Positions 1 to 6,230 of a stretch of 6,230 nt of DNA are shown piece by piece (position 1 is the stretch's first letter; each line of letters begins with the position of its first letter). The notes beneath the pieces were generated by a model. The model was not told where the DNA came from and did no database searches. It worked only from the letters and a program-made list of their open reading frames with translations. The stretch spans positions 1-6,230 of the forward strand of contig JALWRY010000218.1 in NCBI GenBank assembly GCA_027080445.1, given 5' to 3'. The translations under genes were made by a program, and so were the position numbers. This DNA is from Thiohalobacter sp. GTDB lineage: Bacteria; Pseudomonadota; Gammaproteobacteria; DSM-19610.

Positions 1-276
1 CCAGCTACTGTAGGTCAGCGGCAGATCACGAATAATCAGCCCGGCGCAGTGGATCGCGGAGGATTCCTCGTCTTCCGGGTTCACCCCGACGTTGCCGATA
101 TGCGGGTAGGTCAGCGTCACCAGCTGGCGCGCGTAGGAGGGATCGGTCAGGATCTCCTGGTAGCCGGTCATCGCGGTGTTGAACACCACTTCTCCCGTGC
201 TTTGGCCAGCCGAACCGATCGACCGCCCGCGAAACAGGCTGCCGTCCGCCAGGGCCAGTAAGGCCGATGTAGTCAA
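1..276 (-). CDS. carA: Carbamoyl-phosphate synthase small (glutaminase) subunit, N-terminal part
   Basis: CarA hydrolyses glutamine and passes ammonia to CarB, which makes carbamoyl phosphate for arginine and pyrimidine synthesis in the cytoplasm. The 92 visible codons translate with no interruption to a typical CarA N-terminal domain: SALLALADG, then GEVVFNTAMTGYQEILTDPS, then VTLTYPHIGNVG, NPEDEESS and LIIRDLPL. From memory these match E. coli CarA closely and at the same offsets from the start. The start is TTG at 276-274. I chose it because it puts SALL at residue 4, as in E. coli, and because TGGAGGT lies just upstream; no in-frame ATG fits. The class I glutamine amidotransferase domain and its catalytic Cys lie beyond the left edge, where carB would be expected. 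Full length is usually about 375-385 residues, so roughly a quarter is present. The gene follows the second acyltransferase after a 129-nt gap that carries its own promoter. Confidence 0.96.
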   Translation of the reverse strand, partial: MTTSALLALADGSLFRGRSIGSAGQSTGEVVFNTAMTGYQEILTDPSYARQLVTLTYPHIGNVGVNPEDEESSAIHCAGLIIRDLPLTYSSW

Positions 277-280
277 TGAA

Positions 281-287
281 ACCTCCA
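281..287 (-). promoter_or_regulatory. Shine-Dalgarno of carA
   Basis: On the minus strand TGGAGGT lies four bases before the TTG at 276. The core GGAGG (286-282) is spaced five bases from the start. This strong site is what decides the TTG start, and it may compensate for the weaker initiation codon. Confidence 0.75.
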
Positions 288-309
288 GCAGGCGTTATAC
301 GTTGTGTTG

Positions 310-324
310 CTGGCCGGATGCCAG
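310..324 (-). other. Small stem-loop in the carA leader
   Basis: CTGGC (310-314) and GCCAG (320-324) form a perfect 5-bp stem with a 5-nt loop, in the predicted 5' untranslated region of carA. No T-tract follows on the minus strand, so it is not an intrinsic terminator. A stem this short could be chance. Confidence 0.3.
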
Positions 325-365
325 GCGGCTTCAGTCCATCAAATGACAGCATCGGAAGCGGCGAG

Positions 366-394
366 ATTGTACTCGAAGCACCCTGCGCTGCCAA
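366..394 (-). promoter_or_regulatory. Predicted sigma70 promoter of carA
   Basis: On the minus strand the -35 box TTGGCA (394-389) and the -10 box TACAAT (371-366) are separated by exactly 17 bases. Each box differs from consensus at one position. The start point would fall near 359, giving a leader of about 80 nt. The site lies in the only gap between the acyltransferase block and carA, which fits carA being transcribed separately. There is no T-run near the predicted start, so the UTP-dependent reiterative transcription known at E. coli carAB P1 is not suggested. I found no clear ARG box. The call rests on motif match and position only. Confidence 0.65.
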
Positions 395-402
395 GGTGGC
401 AG
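388..402 (-). other. Inverted repeat overlapping the carA -35 box
   Basis: CTGCCA (388-393) and TGGCAG (397-402) form a perfect 6-bp inverted repeat around a 3-nt centre. It starts three bases after the stop codon of the acyltransferase gene (406-408) and covers the predicted carA -35 box. It could be a weak transcript-end hairpin for the upstream gene or an operator for carA. No T-tract follows, so intrinsic termination is unlikely. Confidence 0.4.
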
Positions 403-405
403 AAA

Positions 406-1347
406 TCAGCGATAGGCCCCGCGCGCGCGCATCGCCTGCTTGGGCCAGCGCCGGTTGACACACAGCCACTGCCCGGGGGTACGGCGGATCAGCCCCGCCA
501 GCACTTCGTTTATCTCCGCGGTCAGTTGTTCGATGGATTTGGGTTCACCGGAATCGGCCACACAACGTGAAATGGCCGGGTGCAGGGTAACCCGGAAACG
601 CGCGTCGCCGAGGCGCTCGGTATGGACCGGGACAATCTCGCACTCGAACTTGCGCGCCAGCCAGGCCGGCAGCGTGGTGGTAGTGGCGTCAAGCCCGGCA
701 AACGGGGCCAGTGGCGCATCATCGACGCGCACGTCGACGTGCAGGCCCACCGATCGCCCCTGCTTGAGGCTCTTCATCAACTTGCGCAGGGCATTCTGTT
801 TGGGGACCAGTCGGCAGCCGAGCTTTTCCCGCCGGGCCGCTATCATCGCATCGAGCGCGGGATTCTTTTGCGGGTTATAGATGACATCAATGGGATAACC
901 GAACTGCTGGATGCCCCACGCCGACAACTCCCAGTTACCCAGGTGGGCGGCGACCAAGATACAGGGCTTCCGGGGAGCCTGCCCCCCGGGGTCCGGGCCT
1001 TCACGGACGAGTTCAACGGCGGGGTTGTCAGCATGCCGGTTCGTTATCGCTCCCAGGTGGACAAACTCCGCCAGGCTTGCCCCGAGGTTACCCCATACCT
1101 GGCGCGCCAGCGCCTCGATCTCGTCGTTCTTGCGTTCCGGGCACATGATGCGCAGGTTCGCGAGCACGTGCCGGTGTTTGACGGTATGCGGCCCGATGGC
1201 CTGCATCGCCCGCCGACCCAGCGCCGAGGCGCGCGCCGGCGACACGGCGCCTGCCAGCAACCACAGGCTGCGTAACATAAAGACCTCACGCCACCAGCGT
1301 AACCGCAATGCAAGGCCTGGTGGCTTCCCGGCGCTGCGGCTAGTCAT
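406..1347 (-). CDS. LpxL/HtrB-type lipid acyltransferase, downstream copy of a tandem pair
   Basis: A 313-residue member of the LpxL/LpxM (HtrB/MsbB) family. These membrane-anchored enzymes transfer a fatty acyl chain from acyl-ACP to a lipid A precursor at the inner face of the cytoplasmic membrane; some relatives act on other lipids. Residues 24-50 form a hydrophobic N-terminal anchor. The catalytic HX4(D/E) motif is intact as HLGNWE (His135, Glu140). Further family blocks are YNPQKNPALD (157-166), KQNALRKLMKSLKQG (183-197), DATTTTLPAWLARK (220-233), EIVPVHTERL (237-246) and the C-terminal QWLCVNRRWP (293-302). Length is normal for the family. The ATG at 1347-1345 overlaps the last 8 nt of the upstream paralogue, which suggests translational coupling. 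An alternative ATG at 1278 (Met24) has a better Shine-Dalgarno (GAGG, 5-nt spacing), but the longer form matches the N-terminal extension of the paralogue. The acyl chain and acceptor cannot be deduced. Confidence 0.88.
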   Translation of the reverse strand: MTSRSAGKPPGLALRLRWWREVFMLRSLWLLAGAVSPARASALGRRAMQAIGPHTVKHRHVLANLRIMCPERKNDEIEALARQVWGNLGASLAEFVHLGAITNRHADNPAVELVREGPDPGGQAPRKPCILVAAHLGNWELSAWGIQQFGYPIDVIYNPQKNPALDAMIAARREKLGCRLVPKQNALRKLMKSLKQGRSVGLHVDVRVDDAPLAPFAGLDATTTTLPAWLARKFECEIVPVHTERLGDARFRVTLHPAISRCVADSGEPKSIEQLTAEINEVLAGLIRRTPGQWLCVNRRWPKQAMRARGAYR

Positions 1348-2287
1348 CGTAAGCGCCCTTTTCCTGCATGCGCGCCCTTGGCCAGCGCCGCTTGGTACAC
1401 ATCCACTGGTCCGGATGCTCGCGTATCAGGTTGCCGATCACACGGTTAAGTTGCACGGTTAAAAAACGGATGGCTTCCTCGCTGGAACTGCCGTCCGGGG
1501 CCGGCTCCAGCGCCGGGAACATCGTCACCCGGAAACGCGCGCCGGGCAGGCGTTCGGTGCGCACCGGCACGATCTCGACACCGGTTTTCACCGACAGGAA
1601 GGCCGGCGCCGTGGTGGTGGTCGCGTCCTCGCCAAGCAGGGGAAACAGGTCTCCGCCGTCTACCCGAACATCGACGTGGATACCGACCGAGCGCCCCTGC
1701 TTCAGGGCTTTCAGCATCGGCCGCAGTGCATTCTGTTTGGTAATGAACGTGCAATCGATCACGGAGAGAAAATCAAGAATACAGCGATCCAGCACCGGGT
1801 TGGCGAGCGGACTGTAGACGATATCGACAGGGAATCCCGACTTGCAAATTGCATCGGCGGAGAAGTTGAGGTTCCCCAGGTGGGCGGCGACAAAAATATA
1901 CGCCTTGTCGGCGGCAAGAAATACCGGATCCTTGTTGGCGTAGACTATTTCATAGCGGCTTTCCCCGCCGCGCCCCATCATCGCCCCCAGTTTCGGGTAT
2001 TCGGCAATCATGCTGCCGAGGTTACGCCATACGCCGCGCGCATACACCTGGATCGTGGCGGCATCCGCATCCGGACAGGCCATACGCAGGTTGGCGATCA
2101 CATGCCGCTGCTTGGCGCTGCGCGGCCCGTAGAGCCCGAACAGCCAGGCGCCAAACGCGGAAGCCTTTTCCGCGGGCAGCAAGGCGGTGAACCACCAGAA
2201 CAGTCGCACAATCGTCGCTTCGACCCACTGACCCATGCGGGTCAGCCAGGGGTAACGCTCATTGCCTTTCCACAGGAACTTCGCCAT
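1340..2287 (-). CDS. LpxL/HtrB-type lipid acyltransferase homologue with altered catalytic motif, upstream copy
   Basis: A 315-residue paralogue of the next gene. The two share long blocks: GP...K.RHV.ANLR..CP (54-72), VAAHLGN (133-139), TKQNALR (183-189), LKQGRSVGIHVDVRVD (195-210), DATTTTAPA (221-229), EIVPVRTERL (238-247), ARFRVT (250-255) and QWMCTKRRWP (294-303). A hydrophobic anchor spans about residues 24-53. The fold is clearly that of the LpxL family, normally acyl-ACP-dependent lipid A acyltransferases. The catalytic motif, however, reads HLGNLN (His136 to Asn141), so Asn replaces the expected Asp or Glu. The enzyme may be inactive, use another acid, or have a changed role. The frame is intact over its full length, so this is not an evident pseudogene. 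The ATG at 2287 lies 32 nt after dapB and lacks a clear Shine-Dalgarno; read-through translation or a leaderless-like start cannot be judged. The gene overlaps the next one by 8 nt. Confidence 0.85.
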   Translation of the reverse strand: MAKFLWKGNERYPWLTRMGQWVEATIVRLFWWFTALLPAEKASAFGAWLFGLYGPRSAKQRHVIANLRMACPDADAATIQVYARGVWRNLGSMIAEYPKLGAMMGRGGESRYEIVYANKDPVFLAADKAYIFVAAHLGNLNFSADAICKSGFPVDIVYSPLANPVLDRCILDFLSVIDCTFITKQNALRPMLKALKQGRSVGIHVDVRVDGGDLFPLLGEDATTTTAPAFLSVKTGVEIVPVRTERLPGARFRVTMFPALEPAPDGSSSEEAIRFLTVQLNRVIGNLIREHPDQWMCTKRRWPRARMQEKGAYDD

Positions 2288-2319
2288 ATCAGGCCGGGGA
2301 AGACGTTAAAGCCCGGGTG

Positions 2320-3120
2320 TCAGAAGCCCAGCACATCCGGCATGTCGTACAAACCGTTGGGCTGACCAACGACCCAGCCGGCCGCGCGGATGGCGCCCGA
2401 GGCAAAGGTCATACGGCTGGATGCCTTGTGGGTGATTTCCACGCGCTCGCCTTCGGCGGCAAACATCACCGTATGTTCACCCACAATATCGCCGGCACGG
2501 ATCGTTTCAAAACCGATGGTATGGCGTTCGCGCGCACCGGTAATGCCTTCACGACCGTACACGGCGCAATCCTTCAGGTTCCGTCCCAGCGCCCGGGCAA
2601 CCACTTCGCCCATCCGCAAGGCCGTACCGGACGGCGCATCGACCTTGTGACGATGGTGTGCCTCGATGATCTCGATATCGACCTCGTCACCCAGCGCCCG
2701 CGCCGCCACGTCGAGCAGCTTGAGGCACAGGTTGACGCCTACACTCATGTTGGGCGCAAACACAATACCGATATCTTTGGCGGCATCGCTGATCTGCTGC
2801 TTCTGCTCGTCACTGAAACCGGTGGTGCCAATGACCATCGACTTGCCGTGCTGGCGACACAGTGCGAGGTTGGCCAGGGTGACGGCCGGTGCAGTGAAGT
2901 CGATCAGCACATCGAAGTTGTCGATTACCCCCGCCGGGTCGTCCACCAGGGTAACGCCCAGTTCGCCAATACCGGCCACCACGCCCGCATCGCTGCCGAT
3001 CAGGTCGTGGCCCGGACGCTCGATGGCCGCACCCAGCGACAGCCCCTCGGCGCGCTGGCAGGCATCGATGAGGTTCCGCCCCATGCGGCCGGCGGCGCCG
3101 GGAACAGCAATGCGTGTCAT
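2320..3120 (-). CDS. dapB: 4-hydroxy-tetrahydrodipicolinate reductase
   Basis: DapB is a cytoplasmic NAD(P)H-dependent enzyme that reduces the DapA product to tetrahydrodipicolinate, on the path to meso-diaminopimelate and lysine. The 266-residue protein has the usual length. The N-terminal Rossmann motif GAAGRMG (8-14) binds the cofactor, and IERPGHDLIGSD (33-44) follows as in E. coli. IGTTGF is at 97-102 and FAPNMSVGVN at 121-130. The signature EAHHRHKVDAPSGTA (153-167) holds the catalytic His155/His156 and Lys159 region, and the C-terminus GLYDMPDVLGF is typical. The open frame runs further upstream, but I chose the ATG at 3120 because it begins just before the Rossmann strand, as in the family, and is preceded by the purine-rich AGAGAG (3134-3129). 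It follows dnaJ by only 14 nt and is very likely co-transcribed with it. Confidence 0.97.
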   Translation of the reverse strand: MTRIAVPGAAGRMGRNLIDACQRAEGLSLGAAIERPGHDLIGSDAGVVAGIGELGVTLVDDPAGVIDNFDVLIDFTAPAVTLANLALCRQHGKSMVIGTTGFSDEQKQQISDAAKDIGIVFAPNMSVGVNLCLKLLDVAARALGDEVDIEIIEAHHRHKVDAPSGTALRMGEVVARALGRNLKDCAVYGREGITGARERHTIGFETIRAGDIVGEHTVMFAAEGERVEITHKASSRMTFASGAIRAAGWVVGQPNGLYDMPDVLGF

Positions 3121-3134
3121 GATGGTTTCTCTCT

Positions 3135-4277
3135 CTAGAATTTCACACCGTCGAAGAATTTCTTTACACCGTCCAGCCAGGAACTTGCCTGCGGGCTGTG
3201 TTTCTTGTTGTCCTTCATGCTGCTGTCCAGTTCGCGCAGTAATGCTTTCTGTTTCGGACTGAGCTTGACGGGGGTCTCGACCACCACACGGCACAACAGG
3301 TCACCGACCATGTTATCGCGCACCGGCTTGACGCCCTTGCCACGCATACGGAACAACTTGCCGGTCTGGGTGCCTTCCGGCACCTTCAGTTTGACGCGGC
3401 CATCCAGCGTTGGCACTTCCAGTTCACCACCCAGCGCCGCCGTGGCATAGCTGATCGGTACTTCGCAGTACAGGTTGGCGTCGTCGCGCTTGAAGATCGG
3501 GTGTTCCTTGACCTGGATCTGTACATACAGGTCACCGGGTGGCCCGCCGTTCTCACCGGCCTCGCCCTCGTTGGCGAGACGAATCCGGTCACCGGTATCG
3601 ACACCCGCCGGCACTTTCACCGACAGGGTTTTCTGTTCCTTGACGCGTCCCTGCCCATGGCAGTCGCCACAGGGATCACCGATGATCGTGCCAGTGCCTT
3701 TACAACGCGGACAGGTCTGCTGGACCGAGAAGAAGCCCTGCTGCATACGCACCTGGCCATGCCCGCCGCAGGTAGTGCAGGTGCTGGGCTGGGTGCCCTT
3801 CTTTGCACCACTGCCGTTACAGGTCTTGCAGGTGCTAAAGGTCGGCACGCGGATCTTGACCGTGGTACCGCGTACCGCGTCTTCCAGGGAAAGTTCCAGG
3901 TTGTAGCGCAGATCAGCGCCACGGTAGACACGCTGGCCACCACGGCCACCGCCTCCGCCACCAAAAATATCGCCGAACACATCGCCGAAGATATCGCTGA
4001 AGTTGGCGCCGCCGCCGCCAAAGCCGCCACGCCCCCCGCCGCCCATCGAGGGATCGACGCCGGCGTGCCCGAACTGGTCGTAGGCGGTACGTTTTTGCGC
4101 ATCGCTCAGGACCTCGTAGGCCTCCTTGGCTTCCTTGAATTTCTCCTCGGCCTCGTCACTGTCCGGGTTACGATCCGGGTGGTATTTCTGAGCCGCCCGC
4201 CGGTAGGCTTTCTTCAGCTCCGCGTCACTGGCGTTTTTGGCCACGCCCAGGACTTCGTAATAATCTCGTTTCGACAT
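3135..4277 (-). CDS. dnaJ: Chaperone DnaJ (Hsp40), type I
   Basis: DnaJ binds unfolded proteins, delivers them to DnaK and stimulates DnaK ATP hydrolysis. All domains of a class A DnaJ are present in 380 residues, the usual size. The J domain is at 1-70, with the essential HPD at 33-35. A Gly/Phe-rich linker spans about 71-118 and includes the repeated DIFGDVFGDIFGG stretch. The zinc-binding domain has four CxxCxGxG repeats, at 150-157, 167-174, 189-196 and 203-210. The C-terminal substrate-binding and dimerisation domain covers about 215-345. The start at 4277 (MSKRDYYEVLGV) matches the family exactly. No strong Shine-Dalgarno is visible; upstream is only an A-rich stretch. The gene lies 153 nt after dnaK in a structured spacer and 14 nt before dapB. 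Confidence 0.98.
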   Translation of the reverse strand: MSKRDYYEVLGVAKNASDAELKKAYRRAAQKYHPDRNPDSDEAEEKFKEAKEAYEVLSDAQKRTAYDQFGHAGVDPSMGGGGRGGFGGGGANFSDIFGDVFGDIFGGGGGGRGGQRVYRGADLRYNLELSLEDAVRGTTVKIRVPTFSTCKTCNGSGAKKGTQPSTCTTCGGHGQVRMQQGFFSVQQTCPRCKGTGTIIGDPCGDCHGQGRVKEQKTLSVKVPAGVDTGDRIRLANEGEAGENGGPPGDLYVQIQVKEHPIFKRDDANLYCEVPISYATAALGGELEVPTLDGRVKLKVPEGTQTGKLFRMRGKGVKPVRDNMVGDLLCRVVVETPVKLSPKQKALLRELDSSMKDNKKHSPQASSWLDGVKKFFDGVKF

Positions 4278-4312
4278 AAGTTCAGTTTCTTTGCTTCGTT
4301 ATTAACCACCAA

Positions 4313-4330
4313 AACGCCAAGAACGCCAAG
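4313..4330. repeat. Tandem 9-mer direct repeat AACGCCAAG x2
   Basis: AACGCCAAG occurs twice head to tail (4313-4321 and 4322-4330). Either copy can pair with CTTGGCGTT at 4349-4357, so alternative stem registers are possible in the dnaK-dnaJ spacer. A third partial copy of the sense, CCACCAAAACGCC, leads into it. Confidence 0.7.
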
Positions 4331-4359
4331 GTTAGCACGAAGGCAACACTTGGCGTTCT
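4320..4359 (-). repeat. Perfect 11-bp inverted repeat
   Basis: AGAACGCCAAG (4320-4330) and CTTGGCGTTCT (4349-4359) are exact reverse complements around an 18-nt loop. The resulting RNA hairpin lies 42-82 nt upstream of the dnaJ start. What follows on the minus strand is TGGCGTTTTGG, which is not a T-tract. The sequence resembles ACGCCAAG-type intergenic repeats that I recall from many environmental genomes; whether it is a dispersed family member here cannot be judged from one window. Confidence 0.6.
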
Positions 4360-4361
4360 GA

Positions 4362-4388
4362 CGGTTCGGTTGTTGGCGCGGCGAACCG
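4362..4388 (-). repeat. 7-bp inverted repeat in the dnaK-dnaJ spacer
   Basis: CGGTTCG (4362-4368) and CGAACCG (4382-4388) can form a perfect 7-bp stem with a 13-nt loop. A second CGAACC at 4391-4396 could compete for the same partner. This is the middle of three stem-loops between the two chaperone genes. Confidence 0.45.
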
Positions 4389-4396
4389 CTCGAACC

Positions 4397-4418
4397 ACCC
4401 CGGCGAAACCACCGGGGT
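4397..4418 (-). terminator. GC-rich hairpin just after dnaK, probably not a full terminator
   Basis: ACCCCGG (4397-4403) and CCGGGGT (4412-4418) form a perfect 7-bp stem with an 8-nt loop, starting 12 nt after the dnaK stop codon. No T-run follows on the transcribed strand, so a complete intrinsic terminator is unlikely. It could protect the dnaK mRNA 3' end or attenuate transcription into dnaJ. Confidence 0.35.
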
Positions 4419-4430
4419 TATGCTCACAGC

Positions 4431-6230
<1,800 letters not shown>

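Larger units (their letters stand above)
4278..4430 (-). other. Structured dnaK-dnaJ intergenic spacer
   Basis: These 153 nt hold no open reading frame that I can support. They contain three consecutive inverted repeats and a tandem 9-mer, listed separately. None of the hairpins is followed by a T-run on the minus strand, so read-through from dnaK into dnaJ is expected. Such a spacer could set the DnaK to DnaJ ratio through RNA folding, processing or partial termination; that role is inference. No convincing internal promoter for dnaJ was found. Confidence 0.5.

Noticed and set aside
421..430. Alternating GC run (five GC units)
   Set aside because: Part of the Arg/Ala codons at the C-terminus of the acyltransferase; codon composition explains it and ten bases are too few to argue for a special DNA form.
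26..469. A minus-strand frame spanning the carA start and the upstream gap
   Set aside because: It is in a different frame from the CarA translation, which matches the family at every block. It also runs through the promoter and into the upstream gene.
580..1275. A 231-codon plus-strand frame opposite the downstream acyltransferase (a similar one lies at 1676-2365)
   Set aside because: Both lie within the acyltransferase genes, and the similarity between the two frames only reflects the paralogy of the sense genes.
2288..2319. Possible terminator or promoter between dapB and the first acyltransferase
   Set aside because: Only a weak CCGGG/CCCGG pairing with a long loop is present, with no T-run and no recognisable -35/-10 pair in 32 nt.
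2317..3138. A 273-codon plus-strand frame opposite dapB
   Set aside because: Covers dapB almost exactly and shows no recognisable domain; dapB on the minus strand explains the coding signal.
3121..3294. The N-terminal extension of the dapB frame upstream to 3294
   Set aside because: It overlaps the dnaJ C-terminus and adds about 58 residues with no DapB homologue. The ATG at 3120 fits the family and has a purine-rich ribosome site.
3501..4361. A 286-codon plus-strand frame opposite dnaJ
   Set aside because: Low-complexity Ala/Thr-rich translation that mirrors the Gly-rich and zinc-finger codons of dnaJ; the sense strand is an unmistakable complete DnaJ.

Overview
The window is a compact, almost fully coding block. 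Every gene is on the minus strand, so transcription runs from high to low coordinates. In transcription order it holds the C-terminal ~600 codons of dnaK (Hsp70), dnaJ (Hsp40 co-chaperone), dapB (lysine/diaminopimelate pathway), two tandem paralogous LpxL/HtrB-type lipid acyltransferases, and the first 92 codons of carA (carbamoyl-phosphate synthase small subunit). Both ends are cut inside genes.

The high GC content, the order dnaK-dnaJ-dapB-...-carA, a DnaK tail almost identical to the enterobacterial one (DDVVDAEFEEVK) and a CarA N-terminus close to that of E. coli all point to a gammaproteobacterium. It is probably a GC-rich environmental lineage such as Chromatiales or Ectothiorhodospiraceae; that finer placement is inference. 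From memory, related genomes commonly have dnaK-dnaJ-dapB-carA-carB. The unusual part here is the pair of acyltransferase genes between dapB and carA.

Layout: (1) 4431-6230, dnaK without about its first 48 residues. (2) 4278-4430, a 153-nt dnaK-dnaJ spacer with three inverted repeats and a tandem 9-mer. (3) 3135-4277, complete dnaJ, then a 14-nt gap. (4) 2320-3120, complete dapB, then a 32-nt gap. (5) 1340-2287 and 406-1347, the two acyltransferases, overlapping by 8 nt. (6) 277-405, a short intergenic region with a very good sigma70-like promoter for carA and a small inverted repeat on its -35 box. (7) 1-276, the start of carA, beginning with TTG behind a strong Shine-Dalgarno.

DnaK and DnaJ form the Hsp70 folding machine. 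DapB makes tetrahydrodipicolinate for lysine and peptidoglycan. The acyltransferases presumably act on lipid A or another membrane lipid. CarA supplies ammonia for carbamoyl phosphate, used in arginine and pyrimidine synthesis. The first five genes could be co-transcribed from a heat-shock promoter upstream of the window, while carA appears to have its own promoter. No mobile element, CRISPR array, tRNA or rRNA is visible. I see no wholly new system. The best leads are the acyltransferase pair, in which the upstream copy has Asn in place of the catalytic acid of the HX4(D/E) motif, and the structured dnaK-dnaJ spacer.
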